The notes under the pieces were generated by a model. It worked only from the letters and a program-made list of their open reading frames with translations, did no database searches and was not told where the DNA came from. Shown piece after piece: positions 25,697 to 35,533 of a stretch of 64,000 bases of DNA. This DNA is from Desulfomicrobium macestii (GTDB lineage Bacteria; Desulfobacterota; Desulfovibrionia; Desulfovibrionales; Desulfomicrobiaceae). The position numbers and the translations under genes were made by a program. The DNA lies in assembly GCF_014873765.1 (NCBI RefSeq), contig NZ_JADBGG010000001.1, positions 213,358-277,357 of the forward strand. Direction: 5' to 3'. The number at the start of each line of letters is the position of its first letter. The stretch's first letter is position 1.

Positions 25697-26548
25697 CTAT
25701 TTCTTGCGCACTGCGCTTTCGAGTTCTTCAAAGGTGGGGCGGGCCGAGCTGGGCACGGCGCGACGGGCAGCCTCAAGGGCCAGGGCAGGAGCCCAACCAA
25801 GGGCGAAGGACATGATGGCGGTCTTGGCCACATTCAGGAGCGTGTGCTGGTCCCGGACCTGGTGTTCGACGTTGGTGGCGAACGGAGCGACGAAGCCGTA
25901 AGCCATCAGGATGCCGAAGAATGTTCCGACCAGGGCCGCGCCGATGTGCGCGCCCAGGACCTCCGGCGGCTCGTTGAGCGCGCCCATGGTGATGACGACG
26001 CCGAGCACGCAGGCCACGATGCCGAGGGCGGGCATGGAGTCGGCGAGTTTGTTGATGGAACCGGCGGCGATCATCTCCTCTTCGTGATGCGCTTCCATGT
26101 CGATGTCCATGATGGATTCGAATTCATGGGGTTCCATGCCGGCCATGGCGTAAGTCTTTACGTTGTCGCAGATGAAATCGAGCACATGGTGGTTTTTGAT
26201 CACAAAGGGGTAGGGCGTGAAGATGCTGCTTTCCTTGGGCTTGTTGGCGTGGCTTTCGAGCGCGATGATGCCTTCATGTTTGGCCAGGGTCAGCAGGTCG
26301 TAGAGCGCGCGCAGCAATTGGAGATATTCGTCCTTGCCGGGAGCCTTGGCCTTGAAGGCGCTGGCGAAGCCGCCCATCGTCAGCTTGATGACCTTCATCG
26401 GCGAGGCGATGAGGAAGGTGCCGATGGCAGCGCCGAGAATGATCACGAATTCCGCGGGCTGCCACAGGACGCTGAAGTTTCCGTGGGCCATCATGTAGCC
26501 GCCCGCTACGCAGCCCATAACAACAATTAAGCCAATGATCGCAAACAT
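25697..26548 (-). CDS. motA: flagellar motor stator protein MotA
   Basis: 283 residues with four membrane segments, the first at residues 2-22 and the last pair around ADSMPALGIVACVLGVVITM and LVGTFFGILMAYGFVAPF. The conserved proline before the third segment (MPALG) is present. The large cytoplasmic loop that contacts FliG is rich in charged residues. MotA is the stator partner of MotB and is the first gene of the two-gene operon. Confidence 0.95.
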   Translation of the reverse strand: MFAIIGLIVVMGCVAGGYMMAHGNFSVLWQPAEFVIILGAAIGTFLIASPMKVIKLTMGGFASAFKAKAPGKDEYLQLLRALYDLLTLAKHEGIIALESHANKPKESSIFTPYPFVIKNHHVLDFICDNVKTYAMAGMEPHEFESIMDIDMEAHHEEEMIAAGSINKLADSMPALGIVACVLGVVITMGALNEPPEVLGAHIGAALVGTFFGILMAYGFVAPFATNVEHQVRDQHTLLNVAKTAIMSFALGWAPALALEAARRAVPSSARPTFEELESAVRKK

Positions 26549-26735
26549 CGCGCAGTAACCCGCCTCTCTCTTTTAATTGAAATTCGTCTTGAATCGTGTT
26601 GGCGGACTATCGCCGTGGCAACAAGCGTATTCATTTACCGAAAAACAGATGAAACGTCTAACCCCGAATTTCAGCCTTTTGTCCGAACGCATCCGAAAAA
26701 AGCCTTCGGGGTGAGCGTTTTTTCTGTATTCATGC

Positions 26736-28061
26736 TCAACGCGTCTGTCCGCGAATGGCCTTGACCCGTTCCAGGTAGGCGGCGGCTGAAGCGTCGTCGC
26801 CTGCGTCCTTCAGGGTGAAGGCCAGCGCCTCCAGAGTGTCGGCCACCGGGAGCGCCGATGTGCCAAGCAGTGTCTCGCGGATGGACAGGGCCCGCATGAG
26901 CAAGGTCCTGGCCTGCTGAGGATCCCCGAGCTTGCGGTTGACCACGCCCAGATTGTGCAGAAGCTGGGCCACATCGCCATGCTCTTGTCCGAGACCTGCT
27001 TCGTTGATGGCCAGCGCCCGTTCGTAAAGCGCTCTGGCTTCGGCAAATCGACCTTGGGCATAGTGAACAGAGGCCAGATTGCCAAGGGAAATTGCAATGT
27101 CGAGATGGTCTGTCGGCAATGTCTGCTCCTGCAGCCGCAGCGCCCGGGTGAGCAGTTCTTCGGCTTCGTCGAGCCGCCCCTGCCTTCGCATCAGGTTGCC
27201 AAGGGTCGTGAGCGGGAGGGCCAATCGCACGCTGTCCCGGCCGTATGCGGTCTCCCCGATGTTCACGGCCCTGCGCGCCAAAGGCTCGGCGTCGGCGATC
27301 ATGTCCTGGGCCATGAGGACTTCCGCCAGGCTGGTCAGAGTGCTGATCAACCATGGGTGCAGAGGCCCCAGAGCCGCTTCCTTGATGATCAGCGAACGTT
27401 CAAGCAGTTCCCGCGCCTGGGGAAAGTTGTTGCGGGCCTGTTCTATCCCGGCCAGATTGTCGAGGGTGCGGGCGACCTGCGGGTGGTTTGCACCCAGTTT
27501 TTCTTCCCGTATGGCCAGCGCCCTCCGCAGCAGTTTGTCGGCCTGATCCAGGAGGCCTCTGCGCAGGTAGAGTTCGCCGAGGTTGTTCAGGGTCTCGGCA
27601 AGGTCGGCGTTATCGGTTCCAAACCCGGCCTCCCGGATTTCAAGCGCCCTGATGAACGTGTCTTCCGCTTCCGAGGGCCGGTTCATGTCCGCGTAAAGCT
27701 CTCCGAGATTGCTTAAGGTCGTGGCCACTTCGGCGTGATTGGGTCCCAGGACTTTTTCGCGCATGGCCAGGGCTCTTTCAAGCGCAGTCCTGGCTTCCTC
27801 GAATCTGCCCAAAGCCGCGTAGGTCACGCCCAGATTGTTCAGCGAAGTCGCCAGGTCGGCGTTTTCCCTGGGCATGAACCCCTGTGCCAGTGCGACCCCT
27901 TGCAATGCCGTGGTCAAGGCCTGGTCATGGGAACCCTTGGTGTGCAGCGCGATGAATTCCCTGTTCAGGATCAGCCATTTCTCCTGCCCCGCCGAGGAGG
28001 TAGCCTGGTGCCCGGCGCAGGCCGGGATCAAAAAAAACAGCAGCAGAAGCAACGGTTTCAT
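26736..28061 (-). CDS. TPR (kinesin light chain-type) repeat lipoprotein
   Basis: 441 residues. A signal peptide with a lipobox (LIPACAGH) is followed by about eight or nine 42-residue repeats of the TPR_12/kinesin-light-chain type. Each carries LNNLGxLYxxxGRxxEAExLxxRAL and ends near LGxxHxxVA. Such solenoids bind proteins. The start at 28061 is set by the signal peptide. The gene stands upstream of motAB with a gap of almost 190 bases; a functional link to motility is not shown. Confidence 0.82.
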   Translation of the reverse strand: MKPLLLLLFFLIPACAGHQATSSAGQEKWLILNREFIALHTKGSHDQALTTALQGVALAQGFMPRENADLATSLNNLGVTYAALGRFEEARTALERALAMREKVLGPNHAEVATTLSNLGELYADMNRPSEAEDTFIRALEIREAGFGTDNADLAETLNNLGELYLRRGLLDQADKLLRRALAIREEKLGANHPQVARTLDNLAGIEQARNNFPQARELLERSLIIKEAALGPLHPWLISTLTSLAEVLMAQDMIADAEPLARRAVNIGETAYGRDSVRLALPLTTLGNLMRRQGRLDEAEELLTRALRLQEQTLPTDHLDIAISLGNLASVHYAQGRFAEARALYERALAINEAGLGQEHGDVAQLLHNLGVVNRKLGDPQQARTLLMRALSIRETLLGTSALPVADTLEALAFTLKDAGDDASAAAYLERVKAIRGQTR

Positions 28062-28161
28062 GGAAAATCTCCAGATGGTGTTTAAAGTCCGATTTCTACC
28101 CAAGTCGCGCCGCAAGCACAATAATCCCTTGTCCCCATAAACCGGTGCGGGGGAGCTGGAT

Positions 28162-29793
28162 TCAGGCTTGGCCCGGCATCACGGCGCTGACGATCCAGTC
28201 GATGGAGCGGCCGGTGCGCAGCCCGGTGTCGATGATCCAGTCCGGCGGGACGCGCTCGTTTTTGCGGGCGTTGGAGATGGCCGCGGCGGAGACATTGAGG
28301 AAAGAGGCCAGCTCGCGGTCGGTGCGTGTGCCCGAGGCCAGCTTGAGCCGTTCGATGACCATGGTCGCCTTGCGCAGGCCCACCTGTTCGGTGATGTCGC
28401 GCACCACCACATACATGCGCGGTTCGCCGTAGATGGCATCGTGAAAGAGCAGCCGGGCCAGGATGGTGGAGTAGTTCCCGGCCTGATTGCGGATGCGGCA
28501 TTCCAGGTGCTGTTCGCGCCGTTCGCGCAGGACGAGGTGCATGGCCTGTCGCACGGCGGGCAGGTCGTCCGCGTGCAGGAGATCGAGCACCGGGCGCATG
28601 TCGAGGGTGTAGGCGTCAAAGGTTTGTGGTTGTCCATATATGGAAGGGTTCAGGGTTTGGGCGGAGCGACGCAGGATGCGGCCCTGGTCGTCGCTGACCA
28701 CAACCACGTCCTCCTCCCGGACGCGCAGCTGCTCCATGAAGGCGTTTTCCTGCAGGACCTTGGCTGAGATATCCTGGGCAATTCCCAAAAGACCGATGAC
28801 CTCCTGGCGGTCGTCGTCGAAGATGGGACGGCGGATGACCCTGTACCAGACCTGCGGGTCGGTCAGATGGGGAACGGCTGGATGGAGGAGTTCCTGCTTT
28901 TCCTCGAAGACCTTGAGCGCCGCCTCGATGGGAAAGCGGGCCTGCTCGGGTTCCAGAAAATCGTATTCGCTTTGCCCGATGACTTCGGTACGATCGCGCT
29001 TGTAGGCCCTCAGATAGGCCTGATTGGCGGCGACGATGCGCAGGTCCCGTCCGCTGACCCAGGCCAGGTCGGGCAGGGCGTCGACGATGCGCGTGAATTC
29101 ACCTGCCAGCTTGGAGGAAAAGGTGAAGGGCCGCTGCTGAAAGAATCCGCTGTAGGCAAGAATCCGTCCGTCCGTTCCCCGGATGGATTCGGCGCTGTAC
29201 CACAGTGTCAGCGGAGAGCCGTCCTTGCGGCGCAGGGTGACGGCTCCGTTTTCGACTTCGTTGCGTTCGTTGAGCTGGTTGACGATGCGCTTGCGCGAGG
29301 CGGCGGTGTAATAGAACTGTCTTGCGGGCCTGCCGACAAGTTCGTTCAGGGTATAGCCGCAGATGGCGCACAGAGCCGGACTGGCGGCCTGGATGATGCC
29401 GCTCGGCAGGACCGTGAATCCCATTTCCTGACCGGGGCCGGTGGCCCTGAAGGTGCCCCAGGCCAGCGTGATCGCGCCGTCCGTGGCCGGGATGCCGATG
29501 AATTTCCAGCTTACATGGCGAGTGCCCGCGCCGTCGGGGAGGATGACCCGCAACCTGGCCTCGCGTACGGGCGGAGTGTCCTTGGGCAGGCTTGAGAATT
29601 CCTTGCTCCGGACTTCTGCCTGCAATTGTTCGATGATGTCCTGGGGCGCATAGCTTCTGAACGGAGCGCTTTGGATATTGCGCACCGCCTCGTTGGCAAA
29701 AAGCACCTCGCCCGTCTGATCGAGGATCAGGGCCAGATCGTTCGTGCTCGCGAGTCGCGGGGAGTAGAAGTTCAGAAGGTCGCTTACGGTCAT
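28162..29793 (-). CDS. multi-PAS regulator with CI-repressor-type HTH
   Basis: 543-residue soluble protein. It begins with a PAS-like segment (LALILDQTGEVLFANEAV), then PAS domains near residues 120-230 (SGIIQAASPALCAICGYTLNELVGRP), 245-360 (LPDLAWVSGRDLRIVAANQAYL) and 370-475. It ends in a helix-turn-helix of the phage CI repressor type (DRELASFLNVSAAAISNARKNERVPPDW). There is no kinase or receiver. It probably senses a small ligand or redox state and binds DNA itself. The ATG at 29793 is preferred to a TTG eight codons upstream. It is divergent from the FadL-like gene and may control it. Confidence 0.8.
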   Translation of the reverse strand: MTVSDLLNFYSPRLASTNDLALILDQTGEVLFANEAVRNIQSAPFRSYAPQDIIEQLQAEVRSKEFSSLPKDTPPVREARLRVILPDGAGTRHVSWKFIGIPATDGAITLAWGTFRATGPGQEMGFTVLPSGIIQAASPALCAICGYTLNELVGRPARQFYYTAASRKRIVNQLNERNEVENGAVTLRRKDGSPLTLWYSAESIRGTDGRILAYSGFFQQRPFTFSSKLAGEFTRIVDALPDLAWVSGRDLRIVAANQAYLRAYKRDRTEVIGQSEYDFLEPEQARFPIEAALKVFEEKQELLHPAVPHLTDPQVWYRVIRRPIFDDDRQEVIGLLGIAQDISAKVLQENAFMEQLRVREEDVVVVSDDQGRILRRSAQTLNPSIYGQPQTFDAYTLDMRPVLDLLHADDLPAVRQAMHLVLRERREQHLECRIRNQAGNYSTILARLLFHDAIYGEPRMYVVVRDITEQVGLRKATMVIERLKLASGTRTDRELASFLNVSAAAISNARKNERVPPDWIIDTGLRTGRSIDWIVSAVMPGQA

Positions 29794-29862
29794 GGATTCA
29801 CCGACGCTGTATGGCAAAAGGGATTATTCATAAAAAATGAATATAAAAGATATAATAGTTCA

Positions 29863-29890
29863 TTGACGTTTTATTTCTGCCTGCTACAGT
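29863..29890 (+). promoter_or_regulatory. possible promoter of the FadL-like gene
   Basis: TTGACG at 29863-29868, 16 bases, TACAGT at 29885-29890. It sits in an AT-rich divergent region, about 50 bases before the start codon. Confidence 0.45.
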
Positions 29891-29941
29891 CTCCGGGCTC
29901 TGTCAACGTTGGCGGGGCAAATCACAAGCGGGAGAAGAGAA

Positions 29942-31165
29942 ATGCGAAGATGGATTTTTGTGCTGTGCGTTGTTCTTTGGCCATTGCAGGGTTGGGCCGC
30001 AGGCTATGGCGTCTATGAATGGAGCGCCAGGGGCAACGCCTTGGGCGGGGCCATGGTGGCCCGGGATGGGGATCCTTCATCCGTGGCCTACAACCCGGCC
30101 TGCATCACCGACGTGCCGGGCGGCCAGATTCAGATCGGAGCCACGGCCATCGCCCCTTCGGCGACCATGGACGTCAAGTCCGGCACGGCGGACGACATGG
30201 ATTTTGCGGATTCGGTCTGGGGACTGCCCACGATGTATTACACGCAGCAGCTCTCGGACAATTATTGGTTCGGACTGGGCATTTTTTCCCGGGTGGGCCT
30301 GGGCACCGAATACGAGGACGCCGATACTTGGGCCGGCCGCTACAACTGCTCCCGCGCCGCCATCCAGTCCGTGTCCATCAATCCCAATCTGGCCTTGAGG
30401 TTTTCCGACGCCTTTTCGCTGGCTGTGGGCGTTGAGGCCACGTATCTGAATTTCGAGTACGACATAAGCTTCGCGCCGGGTGCCGAGTATCTGCATGAAA
30501 TCGCCGCCGATGGGTGGGGCTACGGCATGAATCTCGGTGCGCGTTACCGGCCTTTCGACTGGCTTGCGTTCGGTCTTGCCTGGCGCAGCGAAATCCAAAT
30601 GACGGTTCACGGTGACGGAGATTTCACGCAGAAAGGTTCGACGGCGCTTCCCTTCAAGAGCACGGATGTGACCGGCACCGAGCCTGTCCCCGAATCCGTG
30701 ACCATGGGCGTCATGGTAAAGCCCGTGGAGCGTTTGAGCCTGGAGTTCGATGCGGTCTGGACAAGGTGGAGTTCCTACAAGTCCCTGATCGTGAACTATG
30801 ACGATAGGCAAGCCTTTGGCTACAAACTGGAAAGCGACAAGAACTGGAACAACACATGGAGATTTCAATTTGGAGCCGAATACGCCCTGACCGATAGCGT
30901 CGATCTGCGTGCCGGCTATGTCTATGACCAGTCTCCGGTCAATGACGACTACGAGGATTATGCCGTGCCCTGCACCGATCGGCAGATCGTGACCTTGGGC
31001 GCCGGCTGGAAGATAAACGACACTTGGGTCGTGGACGCGTCCTACGGTTATCTATGGATGAAAGACCGCAAATACGAGGCAAGAGAAGAGGCGAAAATCA
31101 TTGAGCTGACCCGTGAAGACGCTCATGCTCACATGGCGGGCCTGAGCGTGACCTACAGGTTTTGA
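29942..31165 (+). CDS. outer membrane transport protein, FadL/OmpP1 family
   Basis: 407 residues with a signal peptide (MRRWIFVLCVVLWPLQGWAAG) and the FadL hatch motif (NALGGAMVARDGDPSSVAYNPA). A long beta-barrel part ends in aromatic Phe (VTYRF), as outer membrane proteins do. FadL proteins import long-chain fatty acids or aromatic compounds. GGGAGAAGAG precedes the ATG at 29942. The convergent HDOD gene shares its terminator. The divergent PAS-HTH gene is a candidate regulator. Confidence 0.9.
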   Translation: MRRWIFVLCVVLWPLQGWAAGYGVYEWSARGNALGGAMVARDGDPSSVAYNPACITDVPGGQIQIGATAIAPSATMDVKSGTADDMDFADSVWGLPTMYYTQQLSDNYWFGLGIFSRVGLGTEYEDADTWAGRYNCSRAAIQSVSINPNLALRFSDAFSLAVGVEATYLNFEYDISFAPGAEYLHEIAADGWGYGMNLGARYRPFDWLAFGLAWRSEIQMTVHGDGDFTQKGSTALPFKSTDVTGTEPVPESVTMGVMVKPVERLSLEFDAVWTRWSSYKSLIVNYDDRQAFGYKLESDKNWNNTWRFQFGAEYALTDSVDLRAGYVYDQSPVNDDYEDYAVPCTDRQIVTLGAGWKINDTWVVDASYGYLWMKDRKYEAREEAKIIELTREDAHAHMAGLSVTYRF

Positions 31166-31191
31166 AGCCCGGTTGCTTTTTTCTGTGTGAC

Positions 31192-31236
31192 AAAAAAGGC
31201 CGCCGCGTCCGAAAATGGCGCGGCGGCCCTGTTTTT
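31192..31236. terminator. bidirectional terminator
   Basis: GGCCGCCGCG (31198-31207) and CGCGGCGGCC (31219-31228) form a ten-base perfect stem. It is flanked by AAAAAA on the left and TTTTTT on the right, so it can end transcription from both the FadL-like and HDOD genes. Confidence 0.92.
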
Positions 31237-31251
31237 TGGCGCCGTGGTGAA

Positions 31252-32118
31252 TCAGCGAAACATCTTCAGGATCTTGTCCAACTGGTCCATGACGTCCGCC
31301 TTGATGTCATCTTCGTTGACTCCGGACAGGTCCAGAACGTTGCCTTGCAGCCAATACCCGGGAGGGGAATCGGGCAGCGCGGCGTATCCGTATTCCTGGG
31401 CCAGGTGGCGGGCAAGACGCAGCAGGGAATGCAAGGTGCGGCTGTCTGTATCCAGGCTCGGTTCGGGCACATGGTAGGATGAGATGATGTCGGGCACGAA
31501 ATCCGGAAAGCCCCAGCGTTTGACCATTTCCGCGCCCAGTTCAAAGTGGTCGAAGCCGTCGAAGAGTTCTTTTTCACGCGCGAAAATGTCCGGCAGCGGC
31601 TGCGAGAGGTCTTCGGCGATGAATTTTGCGAACGCATCATAGTAGTTGATGGCGAGCACCGGAATGCCGATGACGTGCATGAGGCCCAGGGGATAGATCA
31701 TGCCGACCATATCCATGGGCAGGGCCTTTACCTGCGGACAATCCTGAATGAGGCGCTGCATGGTCAGCGAGACGGCCAGATTCTGTTTCCAGATGGCGCG
31801 CAGGAGCTTGTTGATTTCGGCGTTGTCGGATCTGAAAGCCGATTCGAGGACCACATGGAAGATGATCCGACGGATTTCCTTCATGCCAAGCCGGTTGAGC
31901 GCGACTCTCAAATCCGAGATTTCCGTAATGCCGGCGAACAAGGGGGAGTTGGCGCAGGCCAGGATGGAGCCGAAGATGGCCGGATCCAGCTCGACGGTCC
32001 GGGCGAAGGCTTCCATATCGGGGCTCGGAGCGTTGATCAGTTTCATGAGTTCCATTCCGACGGCTTTCACGCCCGGAATGTTGAAGTCGATATGGGCAAG
32101 TCGTTTGACCGAGTGCAT
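31252..32118 (-). CDS. HDOD-domain signalling protein
   Basis: 288 residues. The HDOD domain covers about residues 12-215, with FNIPGVKAVGMELMKLINAP and LDPAIFGSILACANSPLFAG, and is a catalytically inactive relative of HD phosphohydrolases. Such proteins act in chemotaxis, surface motility or stress signalling by protein contacts. There is no receiver or GGDEF domain attached. It is transcribed alone and converges on the FadL-like gene. Confidence 0.88.
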   Translation of the reverse strand: MHSVKRLAHIDFNIPGVKAVGMELMKLINAPSPDMEAFARTVELDPAIFGSILACANSPLFAGITEISDLRVALNRLGMKEIRRIIFHVVLESAFRSDNAEINKLLRAIWKQNLAVSLTMQRLIQDCPQVKALPMDMVGMIYPLGLMHVIGIPVLAINYYDAFAKFIAEDLSQPLPDIFAREKELFDGFDHFELGAEMVKRWGFPDFVPDIISSYHVPEPSLDTDSRTLHSLLRLARHLAQEYGYAALPDSPPGYWLQGNVLDLSGVNEDDIKADVMDQLDKILKMFR

Positions 32119-32414
32119 GGTTGTATCCGGTGTTGAGGGTTGTTGAATTGGTATTCAATACAATGTCGGGGGCCGCGCATCAAGCCTTGATAAAGTCAAA
32201 GGGGTTTGATTTCTTGAAAAGAGCCCCGGGGCAGCCTCAAGGCCGACCGTTCATTGCGCCGTGCGGGTCCGCGGCGTCCCGTTTTCATGCCGCTTTCACG
32301 TGACGCGGGGGGGGCGGAAGTGCGCAGGCCAAAGGATGAAGAAACCTTCTGGTTGTTGGTATTGTCCTTTTGGAGTACGTGCATTGGTATCAATTCCATT
32401 GCTGAAGAGGGATC

Positions 32415-33338
32415 ATGACGCTAGCGCGACTTCCGATTTTCATACTGCTCTTCTTCATGGCCGCCTGTACGGAAAACGAGCCCGTCGTGAAGGTGGACAT
32501 GTCAAAGGTCGAAAGCGTGGCTCCGCTCGGTTCGACCTCGGCCATCACCTATGCCTATCTGCCCCAGTATTCCCACTCCGTCTCCTTCGAACGTCATCGC
32601 CGCCTGCTCGAATACCTGCGGCACAAGACCGGGCTGTCCCTGCGACAGGTCTTTCCCAATACATTCGCCGAGCATGTCAAGATGGTGGAACGCGGCGAGA
32701 TAGACATCTCCTTTACCAATCCTTTCGTTTACATATCCTTGGCCAGACTGGGCTCCGAAGCCTTCGCGCGCGTCGTGGAACCTGACGGGGGGGCCAATTT
32801 TCAGGGCCAGATCATCGTGCGCGCCGACAACCCCGCCATAAACAGCCTTGCGGACTGCCGGGGAAAAAGAATCATTGCCGTTGACCCCAATTCCGCCGGG
32901 GGTTTTCTGTATCCTTTCGGACTGTTTTTCGATCACGGCATCACGCAAAAGGATTTTCAGGAGGTCGCCTTTGCCACCGGCGCGGGGGGAAGGCAGGAAG
33001 CGGTGGTCCTGGCCGTGTACACGGGCGCCTATGATGTCGGCACCATCCGCAAGGGCACGCTTGATATCGTGCGCGACAAGATCGACCTGGACCAGATCCG
33101 CGTGCTCGCGGAAAGCCGTCCGTACCCGGGGTGGGTGTACTCCGTGCGCAAGGGTTTTGATCCGGCCATCAAGGACAAGATCGCCCGGGCCCTGCTGGAC
33201 CTGAGCGCAAGCCGGCACGATGATGCTCCGGTTCTTGCCGCCGCCGGAATGATCGACATCATTTCCGCCCACGACGAGGACTATGAGCCAATCAGAACCT
33301 TGATACGACGCCTTGGCCTGAATGGGGATTTTCAATGA
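32415..33338 (+). CDS. PhnD-like substrate-binding lipoprotein
   Basis: 307 residues. A signal peptide ends in the lipobox FMAAC (Cys18). The rest is a phosphate/phosphonate-type periplasmic binding protein (TYAYLPQYSHSVSFERHRRLLEYLRHKTGL; EIDISFTNPFVYISLARLG; VDPNSAGGFLYP). No ABC permease or ATPase is nearby. Instead the stop overlaps the start of a histidine kinase by ATGA, so the protein is likely the ligand-sensing subunit of that kinase. The ligand cannot be deduced; phosphonate, phosphite, phosphate esters and taurine-like anions are bound by relatives. Confidence 0.87.
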   Translation: MTLARLPIFILLFFMAACTENEPVVKVDMSKVESVAPLGSTSAITYAYLPQYSHSVSFERHRRLLEYLRHKTGLSLRQVFPNTFAEHVKMVERGEIDISFTNPFVYISLARLGSEAFARVVEPDGGANFQGQIIVRADNPAINSLADCRGKRIIAVDPNSAGGFLYPFGLFFDHGITQKDFQEVAFATGAGGRQEAVVLAVYTGAYDVGTIRKGTLDIVRDKIDLDQIRVLAESRPYPGWVYSVRKGFDPAIKDKIARALLDLSASRHDDAPVLAAAGMIDIISAHDEDYEPIRTLIRRLGLNGDFQ

Positions 33339-35368
33339 AGTCCCTTTTTTCCAGACTCAAATTCGAGACCAAGCTCAATCTGGGCATCATTGCCATCGTG
33401 CTCGGCATGGCGTCGGTCCTGTTGCCCGTCGTGGCCAAGATGACGTCTTCGGCCCTGGTGACGGAGAACAAGCTGCGCGGGGCCGCCTTGGTCGAGAGCC
33501 TGGCAGCCCGCGCCGTGAATCCGCTTTTGGCGCAGGATTATCTCGTGCTGAGAAACCTGGTCGGTGAAATCGGCGACGTGGTTTACGCCTTTGTCCAGAA
33601 CGCGGACAACCGGGTCGTCACCCATTCCTTCGCCAAGGGCTATCCCGTCGAGCTGGTGGACGCCAACCGGGTCGGCAGCAATGAGCGGGTCAATGTCCAG
33701 CTCATCGATACGGGCCAGATCTTCGTCTACGATTTTGCGGCGCCCATAATGGTCGCGGGAGAGCGCATCGGGACGGTGCGCATCGGGTTGTCCAAGTCCC
33801 GCCTGAACGCAACCACCAAGCAGTTCGTCTCGGCCCTGGCGACCATGTTCGGCGGGGTGCTGCTCGCGGCCATGGCCCTGGGCAGCATTTTTGCCCGGAC
33901 GGTGACCCGCCGTCTGGCCAAGCTTCGCGCTCATGCCGAGGATCTGGTGACGGGGAGCCTCGACAACCTGGCCGTGTTGCCGGGTGAGCATTTCTGCTGG
34001 GAGATCATGAACTGCAAGGAGACAAGCTGTCCTGCCCACCATGATCGCGTGCGCCGTTGCTGGCTGGTGCCGGACACGAAGTGCGCCTGTCATGCATGCA
34101 TAATCGGGCCCAAGCCCTCAAGTTGCAGGGATTGTCCGGTTTTTCTGCAGAATGTGGGTGATGAAATTCAGGATCTGGCCGAATCCCTTGATTTCATGGC
34201 CTTTACCCTGCGCGACCACATTCGAGGCCTGCGTGATGCCGAGCAGACCCTGACCAACCAGCAGCGCCTTCTGTCCACGGTGCTGGACATGAATCCCGAT
34301 CTCATCTCCCTGGTGGACACTCGCATGATCTACCAGACATCCAACCGGGCTTTTGCGCAGAGCGTGGGCAAGACCGTGGCTGAGATCAGGGGGCTCAACG
34401 ATTTTCACCTGTTCTCGGAAGAAGAGGCGGAGCGCAGAAATCTCGAAGGCCGGGAGGTGCTCATCACCGGTGAGCGCGTGGACAGGCAGGAACGCGTCGA
34501 CGGTCCTGACGGCCGCAAGTGGTTCCATGTCGTCCAGATCCCGGTGCATGATGAATCGGGCCGCATCGTGAGCCTGCTGCGCATGGACAGGGATGTCACG
34601 GACATCAAGGAATACGAGCAGCAACTCATCCAGGCGCAGAAGATGGAATCCATCGGCAAGCTGGCCGGAGGGGTGGCGCATGAGATCAACACCCCGCTCG
34701 GGATCATCCTCGGGTATTCCCAGCTTTTGAAGGAGGATGCGCCGCCAGACAGCCAGTTGAGCCAGGATCTGGCCGTTATCGAGAAGCAGACCAAGGTCTG
34801 CCGCAAGATTGTGGCCGACCTGCTGGGTTTCTCCCGGCAGGGGCAGACCGACAAGCGGGAGATGTGCTTCAACAACTCGGTCATGGAGTCCGTGAGTCTG
34901 GTCCGGCATTCATTCGAACTGGACCGGGTACAGATCGTGACCAGGCTTGATGACAGCTTTCCCATCATTTACGGCGACCCGGAGAAGCTCAAGCAGGTCT
35001 GGATAAACCTGCTCAACAACGCCAAGGATGCCATGCCCGAGAGCGGAGGCGTCATCGTGGTGGTCACCAAGCTCAAAACCCCGCTCGGGATCGTCACGCT
35101 CGATGTCGCCGACAGCGGCACCGGGATTGACGAAGTGTCCCTGAAAAAGATTTTCGATCCGTTCTACACCACCAAGTCGGTGGGCAAGGGGACGGGACTC
35201 GGGCTGTCCGTGTCCTTTGGCATCGTCAAGGATCACATGGGTGAGATTCGCGTGGACAGCCCGTTGCCATCGGATTTCGACCTTCCGCCCCTGCCTGAGG
35301 GGGCCGTGAAGGGTCCGGGGACGATATTTACTGTTGATATTCCCCTGGATCACGGATCCGAGTATTAG
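33335..35368 (+). CDS. sensor histidine kinase with cysteine-rich linker
   Basis: 677 residues. Membrane segment 1 is near residues 13-35 and segment 2 near 165-187 (ALATMFGGVLLAAMALGSIF), with a periplasmic domain of about 130 residues between them. After a short HAMP-like stretch comes a segment with nine cysteines in 47 residues (Cys221 to Cys267, CWEIMNC to CRDCPVF), of the two-CW type. A PAS domain, HisKA (GGVAHEINTPLG, His449) and HATPase (GTGLGLSVSFGI) follow. The cysteine segment may bind a metal or cluster and sense redox state. The gene is coupled by ATGA to the PhnD-like gene. Confidence 0.88.
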   Translation: MKSLFSRLKFETKLNLGIIAIVLGMASVLLPVVAKMTSSALVTENKLRGAALVESLAARAVNPLLAQDYLVLRNLVGEIGDVVYAFVQNADNRVVTHSFAKGYPVELVDANRVGSNERVNVQLIDTGQIFVYDFAAPIMVAGERIGTVRIGLSKSRLNATTKQFVSALATMFGGVLLAAMALGSIFARTVTRRLAKLRAHAEDLVTGSLDNLAVLPGEHFCWEIMNCKETSCPAHHDRVRRCWLVPDTKCACHACIIGPKPSSCRDCPVFLQNVGDEIQDLAESLDFMAFTLRDHIRGLRDAEQTLTNQQRLLSTVLDMNPDLISLVDTRMIYQTSNRAFAQSVGKTVAEIRGLNDFHLFSEEEAERRNLEGREVLITGERVDRQERVDGPDGRKWFHVVQIPVHDESGRIVSLLRMDRDVTDIKEYEQQLIQAQKMESIGKLAGGVAHEINTPLGIILGYSQLLKEDAPPDSQLSQDLAVIEKQTKVCRKIVADLLGFSRQGQTDKREMCFNNSVMESVSLVRHSFELDRVQIVTRLDDSFPIIYGDPEKLKQVWINLLNNAKDAMPESGGVIVVVTKLKTPLGIVTLDVADSGTGIDEVSLKKIFDPFYTTKSVGKGTGLGLSVSFGIVKDHMGEIRVDSPLPSDFDLPPLPEGAVKGPGTIFTVDIPLDHGSEY

Positions 35369-35533
35369 GACCAATATTGACGGCCTGTGTCGCGTGCCGG
35401 GCAAGTCTCCGGCAGGCCGGGAATCAGGCGGGCACATTTCGGACACACCCCGTGCGCACCGGCTTTGGGTGCAGGTGCACGGTCCGGGGCGTTCATGCCC
35501 CGCAGGTCAAGAATCTATCTTAAGGAGAGGTGC

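Noticed and set aside
26549..26735. A sigma-28 promoter before motA (TAAA and GGCGATAG on the minus strand).
   Set aside because: The spacing is 19 bases instead of about 15, and the -10 element departs from GCCGATAA at two positions.
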